This document shows positions 34,594 through 46,373 of a stretch of 64,000 nt of DNA, piece after piece. Under the pieces are notes generated by a model. That model saw only the letters and a list, made by a program, of their open reading frames with translations, searched no databases and was not told the DNA's origin. The translations under genes were made by a program, and so were the position numbers. Every line of letters starts with the position of its first letter. The first letter of the stretch is position 1. This stretch comes from Rostratula benghalensis (Eukaryota > Chordata > Aves > Charadriiformes > Rostratulidae): assembly GCA_013399305.1 (NCBI GenBank), contig VXAI01000038.1, positions 447,194-511,193 of the forward strand. Reading direction: 5' to 3'.

Positions 34594-37058
34594 TACCTGA
34601 GGGGAAAAAGGGCATTGCTGGGGGTGTGTGTGAATATCTCCTTCCCGGTGGAGCTGCCCCTTCTCACCCTGGGAGAGGCCAGAAACAGCCTGGCTGTGAC
34701 GAGGGGCTGCACCACAGCCCTCCTGCCTTCCCAGCCCACAGACCGAAACTATTCCAGGCTTCCCCAGTGTTGTCACAACAGCTAGCAAATAAACAACTAA
34801 TAAGGAGGAGTGGAAGAAGCACTGCTGAACAGCAGATTGCAGAACTGTGAATGAGATTCACGGCTGTGTTACTCACAGTCATCTTACTCTGTCTTCAATA
34901 TTTTAATTCAATGGCATAAACACGGTTTTATTCGTTGTAAAAAGCCATTTGGGGGGATGCTGAATTATTTATTGTTTGAAGCAGCCAAACAAACTGCTTG
35001 TCAAAACACATTGTGAAACAGAATCTCAAGTAAGGAAGTACAGTGTAAAAGGCACAGGGCGTACCCTCCACATTTTGAACTCCTCTCTGAAAAACTGGGC
35101 GAGGGAGGTACCTTTGGACATTTAACTCCCAGGTGCCAGGTTTTCTCATAGCAGGCATTTGGCTGAACACTCTGCAGAGCTCCCAGCTTCCCCCATCCCA
35201 TCTCAAGCAACGAGGGCTCCCCAGCATCCCCAACACCCTCCCAATAAGGCACACCTGAAGCCTCTCCTGAAACCAGAGGCAAGTTTTTCTGCTTGGCCCA
35301 TCCCCAGCCTCTGCCTTTGCAGAAGCAATGGAGTTTCTTAAACGCTGCTTGACTGGGTCTGGGCAATCTGGCTTTGCAGAGGAGCTGCCCAAGTCTTTTT
35401 TAGTGTTAGACTCAAACATTAATTTCAATCAGCTCTCCTACCAGAGCCTTTCACACGCACTCAGGGAAGGGGCTGCCCTTTCCCAGGCTGCCTGTGGGGC
35501 ACAGGAGCCGTGGCCAGTGTGCCAGCTACTGGTGTCCCTCACCAAAGGAGCAGGACACCAGGCTGTGGTCGGAGATGGGGCAGAGACGGACCTTGCGGCC
35601 GGACCAGAGCACAGCTTCATCAGGACATGGCATTGCTGGTGGGCACTGGTTGTCTCCATGAAATACCCAGCCCAAGTGCAGCCCCAGCTAAGTCCTTGCT
35701 TGTATGCACCCCACACCTCCAAAATGCAGGCAACTCACAGAAAATCACTTTAGGTGTCTCAAATCTTGCTGCAGAGACTGACACAAACCACATTGAATTC
35801 TTACTGCTCGCTGCGGCCTTGAAGCAAATGACTGTAACGCAGACTAATGCGAAATCAAAGCACAACGAACAAGCCAACAACTCTCGTGGCATTCTGCATC
35901 AACTATTCCAGAACATACTCTCTAACTTCTTAACCAACCAAATTTGGTTAATGCACTCTTGCTTACAACTGAAGCTGGAGATAGCCCTCGAAGGACCGGT
36001 AAGTTCACGCAGGCACTGTGTGTTTATCTGGTTCTTCCACTGAGCTCAGAGCCCTGCGGTGCCAGAAACACCAGAGCAGAGATGATGGCTGCATGTGGTT
36101 CTTTTAGACAATTTCTGAGTGTCTTAAAGGCACACTCCATGCAATGTCATTATCCTCAGCAACCGTCCCCAGCTGCATTATAGAGAGCAAATGGATAGGG
36201 GAATACTTGACAGCAACCTGGATCAGTCATACAAACTGTCCTTTTTCATTTGTCTAGAAACTGTATGTGACTTTGAGGTACTCTATATGTTTGTATCAGT
36301 AATATTTGTGGTTTATTATTCTTAAATTCTATGTCAGCAGATGCTGAGCTTTATGGTTTTAAAGACTGGAGGGAATGGACACCACTCACTGGCAGAGCAT
36401 CTGCCCAGGCAGCGGGATGGATGGTGGGAGCCCTTCCCACAGGGCTCACGCTGTGGGGGAAGGATGGAAATCTGCCCCTGGGGCACAAAACCAACAAAAA
36501 ACCCACAGGCAGCTGCACTGGGGACGTCTGACAGAACAACTAAATACTGGGAAATCTTAAGTTTTGCCACTTCTGCTCCCCGCAGATGCTGACACTCCCA
36601 TGAGGCCAGGACATCCCCACTACAAGGGACCGTTTCTTGCATCCCCTGCTGCACATTAGCGCAGAATGGGAGGCCCATGATGCTCTTTGAGCAGCACTTA
36701 AATTCCACAGCCCTTTTCAAGCATTCATATGATACTATCCTTTTTAATATATATTGCAGGACAACATCTATGACTCCATCCAAAATACCAAGAAACCTGC
36801 ATATAAGATATCAGTCAAGCTTGCAAAACCACCCCAGGAAATTCCCAGAATCAGCACCATACCTGTTACCAGCTTTTCACCTGAGAGCAGTTATTCTCCA
36901 AGCTCTCACATCTGTCATTTTAAATTTTATTTACAGTTAAGATTGCCAGGGCCATAAAAGAAACAGGAAGGTTTTAGCATGAAACTGATGCCAATGTTTT
37001 GAAGACTGGTCAGGCAGTCCAGACTTGATTAAACAACAGCTCTTATGTATCCATTAGC

Positions 37059-37081
37059 AAAAAAAAAAAAAAAAAAAAAAA
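37059..37081. repeat. A23 homopolymer
   Basis: Twenty-three A then GAAATAGGAAAA. It could be a poly(A) tail of an old retroposon, but no body is recognisable upstream. Confidence 0.93.
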
Positions 37082-39017
37082 GAAATAGGAAAATGGATTT
37101 CCCTCAATTCCATTATCAAATAATTTACTTTTCTGCTGCAAAATGATCATGTTGACTTTTCCTTTGTACCACAAGAGAATAAGAATAGGGGAAAAAGAGT
37201 TTCAAAGGTTTTTTAAGAACAGAAAATATTACGTCAAAACCACTGTGCATAGAGATACAAAATTACAGAGCTCTCCATCCAGAAGCTTTCATGACTAAGA
37301 AAGGATTAATCAAGAGGTAAAAGACCTGCAGGTATATTAAGAGGTATGTAAAATTGCAATTAAATTAGTGAAAACTATTTTCCTTCATCTCTTGCATACA
37401 GAAAGGAGCCATGATTTTGCAGAACCTGTATTTAGCTGGATGTAATGTTTCCTCTACAGACACAGCTTGCACACGAGAGGCTTTTTGGACCACCTGATGT
37501 GAAAATAACAGCTGTGATTTAGCATTGCTTTTTGACAAGAAGAAAATGGTTTGCCAGTGCGGTCTCAATATCTCGGCTGTGTGCCTGCATCACCATTCAT
37601 CACGAGATATGGCAGAGAGAACACGTGTTACGCCTTGGGGTCATTTTGATCGCAAATGCATTTTCTTCCAATTTGTTTCAGACTATTTTCTATTATCCAC
37701 CAAGTTTTGGAATACCATTGGGTTCAATTATTATCCAAAAAAGAAATGGAGCTGGAGGTAGCGAGAGTGCATGTTGAAGCACTGTGTAATAATGTGGAAA
37801 ACGTTCTGTTTGAACTCTCTAGAGGAAAGGGCATTTTTCTCTGAGTATGAATATCAGGAATTGTGAGCTCTTCAGCAACAGTGGGTATCAGCGAGACAAA
37901 GAGCAGCCTCGGGTTGTTCTAGGAACGTTTTAGAAACTTTGAGAGGAGAAACAAGCAATGCCTGTGCCTGGTTGAAAACCTGTTCATTTCCAACCCCATT
38001 TGGAGAGAGGAGTTGGAGAAAGCTCTCCCATGTCTCTGGGAGGAGGCCAGGCTGGTTGGGCTGTCTGGCCACACAAGCTCTTCTTGCAGGCCAGGCATGC
38101 CTAGAGGAGGAAATAAAATCGGAGAGCCAATGGCAAAGACACGGTCCCAGGGAAGGGTGTTGCAGAGAAAAGGTCTGACCTTGGCCTTGCCAAATGCTCT
38201 AGTCACTTGGCTAAGGGACGGGGAGAGGTGACTGCCACCACATGCCATGCTAACAAAGCACCTGCCTTTTTGCTCCAATAGATTTGTTGTAAGGGCTTGA
38301 AAATTAAATATTGTTTACAGGACTAATGAACAATTCCAGCATTTTCAGTAAACTGACAAATACTATTCCCCTGCTCTGCCCATCCTCTGCCTCTCCTGCT
38401 TCTGAGCACTTCTGCTGCTTCTCTGCACGTATTGCCCTTGCTGTGGTCCACAGCTCCTGTGAAGCACAATTCCTTAAAATTCACCCCAGTTAATCCACAT
38501 AGCACTGACCAAGAGTTTAGTCCATAGACTTTGACTTTGCACTGTAACAGAGTCAGTAAAAACTTCAGTCCCTGGTAGGTACCATAATCCCCCACAAAAT
38601 ATCTCCTGATCTTGGTAGTTCATTACTTGTGCCTCTCACTGGCTGCATAGCTGATGAATTTGAAAACGAAACCCAGCCCATTTTGCATGGTGAAAGGATG
38701 CTGGAATATCATCTCACAACAACAATGGACAAAAAAGAAAATCCATTAGCATTAAATTATCTGCTCCCAGATAATTTCCCAGATGAATCACCAGAAAAGG
38801 CTCTGAAATGGTCTCTTGCTCTTTTTCTTTGCATAACATTTCATTGTACTCAAGACTTGAGGATGTGTAATTCATCAGGCTTTTATCTGCATCAGGGCAT
38901 TGTTTTCAGCAGAGTCTCTGATTATGGGAGAAGTGGCAAGGCCAAGTTTGCCAGTCTGGAGAATTAACCTGTAAGTGGCAGAGCACAGATCATGCCTCCC
39001 CAAGAGAGGCCACCCAC

Positions 39018-39032
39018 CTCTCTCTCTCTCTT
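39018..39032. repeat. (CT)n short microsatellite
   Basis: About seven CT units are read directly from the sequence. Confidence 0.85.
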
Positions 39033-39409
39033 GAAAACCTGAGCCATCACAGTAATCACAGTGATTGGTACCATAGGAGTTGGACTTTTGGCTGCTGTAC
39101 TCTTCTCCCCTGTCCCTGAAACCCTGCACCAGCACTCCTGCCTCAAAGTCCCAGCCACCCTCCCAGCCCTCCCCAGGCAGGTCCCACTGAAGGCTTGGTG
39201 GCTGCCAGGGAGGTCTGCTGGAGCCAGGCTCTGTCCTCCTGCCCACAGCAGCCTCCGAAAGAGAAGACGAACGGACACAGAAGAAAGCCAGACCTCAGCC
39301 AGTGCTCCCCATAACATATCTGCTGTCATACTGGTGTGAGGTCTATTGCACCAATAACCTCGGGGTGCTGCCCATCAGCCCATGACCGAGAGTGGCAGCT
39401 GGTTGAGTG

Positions 39410-39550
39410 AAAGGGGACAATACCCCATGCATCGCTGCTTTGCAAGCAGAAGCAGGAGGCCTGGAGGTACTGGAGTCCAAGTCAACCTCCTTAATGCAGT
39501 GCTTCCTCCCCATGTCCCCAAAGCCACACTGAGTTGCCACTGCCTACAGA
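39410..39550 (+). repeat. Possible dispersed repeat, copy 2
   Basis: Shares the word GAGGTACTGGAGTCCAA (39464-39480) and weaker flanking similarity with 34115-34235 in the same orientation. Two copies in 5.3 kb suggest either an unrecognised transposon family or an old local duplication. Confidence 0.4.
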
Positions 39551-42500
39551 GATGGCTGTCCCCTCGCAGCTCACCCTCCACTCTCAGGGACACCTCCAAA
39601 AAATTGCAACCCTTTGCCAAAACATCCCTGTGTCCTTCTGTGACTGGCAGAAAGGAATTAAGAAAACAAGGTCTTACCCTCCACAGACAGGCATGAAAAT
39701 AATTAAAGAGAATATCTGCCATGACAGTGAGCTCCGCATCACGCACGAGGAACGGGGCTAATTATAATCTCCAAGGCAATGCTGAGCACTGGTTGCTAAA
39801 CACACTGTGTGAAATTCCAGCTGCCTCCTCACAAACAGACATAAACACACAAAATCATTTGCTCCAAGCGCACGCGTGCGGTTGTTTTCCTATGCAGTGT
39901 AGTAAGATTGCTACAAAGCTTACGTTTTTGGGTTTCCTGAAAAATTTGGCCAACTGAATAGTTTGTGACAGAAGGAAGTAACAAAACCTAGCACTAAATA
40001 GAGAGTTGTTAAAAGAAAGATTTGTGCAATTCATTTGCTCTGGTGTTGTTGCATCTAATGTCATTTTGGGTGAAGTGACATGGTGACAATTATTAAAAAG
40101 GACTTAGATATTTTTTGCAGTGTCCAAACCATGCTACCTGGCCTCCACGCAGACACCACAGCCAGGCAGACCCACAGTGGCACCAGGGTGGCTCAGCCCC
40201 AGCCAGCCCAACACCGGGCTCCTGGCAGCAGGAATTTGGGACTCTGACCGCGGCTCACAGCCCCTACACCTGCGGGCACCAAGCGCTGGGTGGCTTGCTG
40301 CACCCTTTATCCCCACCTATTGCCAGGGCCATCTGGCTCCCCCCCGCACTCCCATTTCTGTGCAGTTATAAATGGATCCGAGACCTGTCAGGCTGCCAAG
40401 TGAACCATCATTATCATTCAAGATATCATTTAGCACATACTCCACATGGCAGTCAATTGCCTGCGTTATAATCACCTCGTAAAACTGTGACTCCATAGAT
40501 AAAATATCCCTGCGAGACAGTCTTTACCTGTTACATTAAACTTACAGATATTTAAAGTGTCAGATAATCTTTCATCTGAATTGCTCTGCTGCCTAATACA
40601 GTCAATCAGCCAGCTCCGCAAGCAGGTTTTGGTTCTCAGGAAAGAGACAGGAGGAAGCAGCTTTTCTGCATTTGCTCACAAATGTCCCATTTGTCTTCGG
40701 ATGTGAGAAACTAATTTTGCTGTGTGTAACCCTGAGTCCTTTGGCTATTACACTGCTAAATTCCAAAGATCATCTTTCAAAGACAAGGTAGCTTCTCACA
40801 GTGCAAAGTCTTCTCTTTTATCTTACTGACAGTATTGTTTGGTAACCTTAATTTTAAAGTAAAATTATGCTAAAAAGTTATAATCATTGTCTTTACGTTT
40901 TTGGGGTTATTTTGTTTCTGGGTTTTGGTTGGGGTTTTTTTTGGTTTTTTTTTTTTTTTTGGTGTTTGTTTGTTTGTTGTTTTTTTAAAAAAGTGTTATT
41001 CACTGTTAGCATTTAAACTACCAGAACTAGTAGGGGTAGTAAGCTGAGGAGCTTTCTACGTTACAGGCACTTGCCATACTGGATTTCTTACTTGGCTCCA
41101 TAGCCTGCTGGTACAGGCAATGCACTGCAAGCCACGCTCCCAGCACACACCAGCATTCATGCAAACTCTCCTACTGTCCTGAGGGATGCTGTGGCACCAG
41201 CGAGGTCCCCCCCGTGTCCGTGCCAATGCTGTGCCCAAGCCTCCCTCTGCTTACTGGGCAGGGTCACTGGTTTCAGCTCTGCTGCTCTCCGCAAGCCTAC
41301 AGAGAAACTGCAAACCTTCCCTTCCCTGCTTTCAGGACTTTTACCCAACTCCCCAGGTCAGTAGCCAGGACTAAATGTACTGTGCTAAATTGAAGCCTGG
41401 TGAAAGTTAGGGTGACACTGCAGAACCAGTCCTCAGCACTTGCCATCACAAGATACCACAGTACCCCTTCCTTTGTCGTGTTGAAGTAGAGAAGATACTC
41501 CAAGCAGCAAGAAATACATGTTCAGAAGCAATACTGATATTTGTATGAGTTCAACTCTGTTCCTTGAATGCAGCATATTGCAAACCCCCCACACTGTGCT
41601 CCGAAAGCAGCAGCACCGTCCCCTACCAGAGCCAAGGCCACCTACTCCCCGGACACTGTCAGGAGAGAGCAGCTGAGGCCAGTGTACCACTGTTGGGTGC
41701 TCAGTGCTCAGCAAGGTGCTGAGCATACCCACAGCACACCCGGGGTCTCACCAACACCCAGGGATGGCTCCCGGGTATAGCAAAGCTTCTGCTGTCACAC
41801 CCTGCTCCCCCGGTGCTCCGCAGGCATTTCATTTATATTCCCCAGAAACGATAGCAGGAGTCATCTCCGCCTCTTCCGTGTAACTCAGTTTTCTGATAAT
41901 TGCATTTATTGCTACCATGCTGTTGTTTACACGTCTCTGTTATTAGATTGCTTTGTGGGGAGCTGGTTTAATACAACATTCAGCACCTGGGTTTATGTTA
42001 CTCAGTGTGAGCACCAAAAGGCCAGCCCAAGAGACACATTGTACACTCCTGTCCAGGTTCTTTTTCCCAATTCCCAGAAATGCTTAATCAAGTTAACATC
42101 TCACCGAGGCACCTCCACATCAGTTCGTAGGGATTTCTGTGTTTCTTTCATCATGCAAAGCATTTCACACTGGCTGCAATGCTGTTATGAAAATACAGTG
42201 TCGTGGAACTGGACAAGGAAAAAAATTCACAGGGTGAGTGTCAGGTTGAGAGGTACAGGATGCAACGGCAGAGGACGTGGGGAAACCACGCGTGATGGAG
42301 CACTAAGGCAGAAACTGTGCTTAGAATGAGAGCTGGAGTCGGGCAGGGTGATCTCCCATCACCAAATTTCCCCTAAAGCCAATGGGCCCCAAGGGTGTTT
42401 AAAGAACTACATTCATTACAGCGTGCACACATTCAGGACTGGTGCTCATGAATGAAACTGCTCTGAGCGGGACCGACAGCAATTTTCAAAGCACCTTGTC

Positions 42501-43839
42501 ATTGTAATGTCTCCAGCTCATTTTGCAGGTGGCGGGGGCTCAGCAAAGCTTGATGAGCATCTGCCCCACGCCAGGCTGTGCCCACTGTCCCACTGTGCAA
42601 CTCTCGAGCTCAACGAGACAGGTCAGCGGCATTATTTCCAATGGAGGAAAATAATGTAGGATTTGTTGTCCTTAAAAAAACAAGAATAAACCCCCTCAGA
42701 ATTAAGAATATTATGTTCTATGGTCACAGCAGACCAATGCAAGAGAATATAATTTCTTGTCAAGAGGACAACTACTAAGTACCTGCAGCAGGGTCAGAGT
42801 CAGTTTAGGGGGACCAATCTCAAGCAATGTGCTTCTAGCTCCCTTTCCTTCAGTTCTCTACTCACAGCAAGATGATGAGTAGTGCAGACATTCACACACT
42901 GTACCACCTCAGAGAATCATCATCTACTTGTTATGAAAAATAACAATTTTTCTGTATGCCATAACAAAAAAAAATGCAGCAGTGACAGTTTTCCTCCTCC
43001 TCTTTCTTCCCAGCATGAGTCAAGCACTATTAAAGACCGGCATGCTTCAAGTGCTAAATTTGACTTTATATTACCCATTGGCAAGGTACCTGGGAAGTTC
43101 CAACACCAGTCAAGAGAAGTCACCAAACACAAGGACCTCACTCTTAATTTTTTTAAATGCTCTTAAAATAAGCTAGTGTAGAAGCATGACCCAGCCTTTA
43201 AAGCATTTCGGTTCTTAGACACAAATTAGCAGTTCTGGCCTCTCTACTCTGCCTCCCACAGGCCTTGCTGACACACACACACACCCCCCCATCTCCCAGC
43301 CACCCCCACCTTCTACATGGGGGTCTTGACCAGACTCAGCCCATCAACCCAGCGATATAACCAGCCACCAAACCTCTTAGCTCTTTGTTTGCATCTTCTT
43401 AGCTCTCATCTGTTCTGCTTGACACACAGGTCTCCATAAAAACCTTCCTGCTCCATCTCCTCCTCTATTTGAGCAGATGGCTCCTGTGAAGCACAGCGGG
43501 GCCAGCTACAAAAATCATCATCACGAGTGTCATGGGATGAGCACCTGGAGACCCAGTCCATCCTCATTTGCACTGCAGTGATGTGCTCCACTGCTTCACC
43601 TTCCTGAGCCCTAATGAGGCAACAAATGGCCTTTAGCTTCTCAGAAAGGGGTCCAGCCTCTGAACATGCTACTGTGAGCTGCACCATTACCCAATATACC
43701 CTGTTACACTCCCTTCTTGTATAAATCCTCCATTAACACAAGGAGAGCCCAACAGAGGGAAACAGCTCCAGAGTGGCTGGAGGAGAGGTTCTCCCACACA
43801 TTTCTCACATGGATCTTGGAGAGCAGATCGCAAAGAGCG
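39551..43839. other. Gene-free stretch
   Basis: No gene. 40120-40360 is GC-rich with open frames on both strands. Around 39755 the word GGGCTAATTATAATC is TAAT-rich and non-repetitive. A G/T-rich low-complexity tract is listed separately. Frames up to 124 codons (41955-42329) are unrecognised. Confidence 0.6.
40909..40990. repeat. G/T-rich low-complexity tract
   Basis: Runs such as GGGTTTTGGTTGGGG, a T16 run and (GTTT)n alternate over about 80 bp, ending in T7A6. This is simple-repeat-like DNA. Tracts of this kind often lie beside decayed retroelement tails in birds, but no body is seen. Confidence 0.85.
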
Positions 43840-44019
43840 ACCTCAGCTCACTGGTGGGGTGATGTGAGGAGCAGAAAAACTCCTGACTCTGTGCAAGCCC
43901 ACCTCAGTGATAACTAAAACATCCCTGCACTATCAACTGTTTTCCACACCAATCCAATGCATAGCCCCATGCTAGCTACTGTGAAGAAAATTAACTCTAC
44001 CCTAGTCAAAACCAGAGCA
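43840..44019 (+). mobile_element. 3' fragment of the same avian LTR family
   Basis: The blocks CTCACTGGTGGGGTGATGTG, TGACTCTGTGCAAGC, ATAACTAAAACATCCCTGCA, ATGCATAGCCCCATGCTAGC, TACTGTGAAGAAAATTAACT and CTACCCTAGTCAAAACCAGA match the 3' third of the LTR family at 31067-31639 as I know it. The 5' two-thirds are missing. It is closer to the family consensus in this region than the 31 kb copy, whose 3' part is more decayed. No internal retroviral sequence is seen. Confidence 0.85.
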
Positions 44020-44837
44020 ATGGCACAGAAATTCCTCTTAAGTTATGGAGACATTTCCCAAGATGATTTTATTCATGACAGTGGGACTGTGCTGCTTAGT
44101 AAGTTGATTTCAAAGGGGGTGAATTCTCCAAATGGAAAAAATACTACCAGTGACTGCTTCCGCTGCCAACACAACTAAAGTCTAAGGAAAAAGGAAAAAT
44201 ACTGCTATTAAGAAGAGGAGGTATATTTAAAAATGAGCTCATTGCTGAGATCTGCACTGTAAGAGAGATGTTTAAGTCACAGAAGTGCAGGGTGAGGGAG
44301 TGGGCTTTTTCCTGGGACAGCAGCAATACCAGCACCCACATGTTAATTCCAACCATGGATGCAGTGCTCAGCACTGAAGAAAAGTGATGCTTGGGCATTT
44401 GGATTCTGTAAGGAGACAGTACTATGAGCTAGTTCAAGCCCTACAGCAGCCACTGCTAAGTACTTCAGCAGATGCTCTACAACAGACTTTATTCATCTTG
44501 AGGCTCAGTTCCCACTTTGCATGCGTTTTTATCTCTGTCTCTTGAGAGGTACGTGACAGTAGAATTAACACAACAAAATAATAAGACTTCTTATGAAAAG
44601 GGTTAAAATTAAATACATCTTGCACAATGTCAATGGGAGGTTCCAGGTATGGACCACCCAGCTCCCACAGCTCAGTTTCATACGAGCTCACTAACTCGAG
44701 TGTCTCCACTAGGCAAACCACCTCAGAGAGGCAGAAGCTAACAGATATTATTGCTTATTCAAATATTTAAGTATTGACACTACTAAAGCCCCTGGTAGAG
44801 ACTTTATTTAATTGGTAATGTTTTCCCCAAGGGACAC

Positions 44838-44865
44838 ATGGACTGGAGCCATTTATCCAGTCCAT
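44838..44865. repeat. 10-bp perfect inverted repeat
   Basis: ATGGACTGGA (44838-44847) and TCCAGTCCAT (44856-44865) are exact reverse complements with the 8-nt spacer GCCATTTA. This is a tight hairpin in otherwise ordinary AT-rich DNA. Confidence 0.9.
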
Positions 44866-46350
44866 TTCTGTAGCAGCATTTTCTTTGTTCCCCTGCATCA
44901 TTAAGCAAGGATGGACAGCAGTGATAAACTGCTCTCAATACCTGCTGTATTGGCCACGGAGAAGTCATTGTCAGCTAAAATAATTGGCAACTGCCACTAT
45001 TCTTGCTGGTGAGCTCCAGAATCTTTTAATCTTGCCGTGGTCCTTGGCACACATCGCAAAGCTCTTGTCCTGGCTTTTGACTTGGGATAGTTCTAATTAT
45101 TATTATGCTTATTTATAGCATTCCTGAAGGAAGACATGTACAGTGTGTAATAGCAATGTTCCAAGAAAGTTACTGTAAAGTGCTATAAAGTAGATTAGAT
45201 CTTTGCAATAACCCTAATTTTTGGCACAGAGTGGGCATAGAATTAACTTCACTGGATTTCACTGCCAAAGTTCCCAGGGCATGGAGTGGAGACAGCAACC
45301 TTGGGCCACCAGCCCCAGTTGTGAGAGCAGCCTGAAGGCTACCAAGCCCCGCACAGGGGACAACCCAGGCCCGTCTCAGGTGGAAGATCAGGATGCAGAA
45401 ATGTCTCAACTCCCCAGCAATAACACAGCCAGAGAGAGACAAAATCCATCAGGTCTCTGAATCGCCCTTTAGGCTTCGTGCTAGAGAGAAGCCAGTAATA
45501 GGCTCCCTAAGAAGTGATTTATGCCTTTTGTGCTCTCTCCATCCTTGACAGGGAGCTCAGTTTTACACAGTGCCAGACTGTCACCTTAGACCAGCAAAAT
45601 ATTAAGCACAAGGGCAGAATGAAGTCCTTGAGCCATTTCCAAACACCTTCAGTGTGAAAGGCATCCATAAATATTCGAGTTTATCCAGGAAACATATGTG
45701 AAGAGGAGGAGAGTCTGACACCACCAGATTATTTCTTGCATATGCTTCCACTCAGGCTCAAACACTTGCAACTCACCCGTTTTGTAATTAATCAGTGAAA
45801 CATTAAAGCTCACTTTTGGACTTCAATGTTTGGGGTAAGTCTCTGAATATAAAAGAGAGGATATGCTTCCCAATTGCTTTGCAGATGAATCTCACTTTGA
45901 TGGAATTTGAGGACACCCTCCATTTAAGGGACTCCATCACAATCCCTGCTCACCAGCTAACTGCAGCTCCCCTCATTAATAAGGTTTGGATCCTTAAATT
46001 TGAGTGCTGGAGCCCAGTGACAGCCTCAGATAATTGGCTTGTCAAGGCAAAGACAGGAGCTGGGCTCTGGTGGGCATGACCTGTGCCTTCTGAACGTCCC
46101 CCTGAGGGCTCTAGGTCCCTCTGCCCCACTCTGCCTGCGCCACTTCGGAGATCACAAAAGCAAGTCAAGATGCTCCTTCCCTAAAATGAAATTTGACATA
46201 AATAGCTATCTGGGTCTTTGTCAGCAGCTCCTCGCTTCCTCCTGCCCTGGGGCAAAGCCATAAATAAGTTTTGTGCTCTCAGGAAATGTGACAGTTATTA
46301 TTCAATAACTGAATTATAGGCTCATTCTTGGAAAGGAATAACAGCAGGCA

Positions 46351-46373
46351 GGGAAGGCAAGGGGAGGGAAGGG
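46351..46373 (+). other. Predicted G-quadruplex motif
   Basis: G runs of 3, 4, 3 and 3 bases are separated by AAGGCAA, A and AA. The surrounding sequence is polypurine (GGAAG units), so slippage could have produced it. Confidence 0.65.

Larger units (their letters stand above)
34594..39409. other. Gene-free stretch
   Basis: No gene or transposon is recognised. Open frames of 116-178 codons overlap on both strands between 34.3 and 36.0 kb, in a GC-richer patch that includes the 40-bp minisatellite; none matches a known family. A splice-like site with an open frame lies at 36760-36955 (see findings). A short CT run occurs at 39018-39032. Confidence 0.6.

Noticed and set aside
34314..36043. Several overlapping open frames of 116-178 codons on both strands
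   Set aside because: They overlap each other in different frames, include the 40-bp minisatellite, and match no family.
31640..43839. Interior of a provirus between the two LTR copies
   Set aside because: No gag, pol or env similarity is seen in the 12 kb, and the second LTR is a truncated fragment. Independent insertions fit better.
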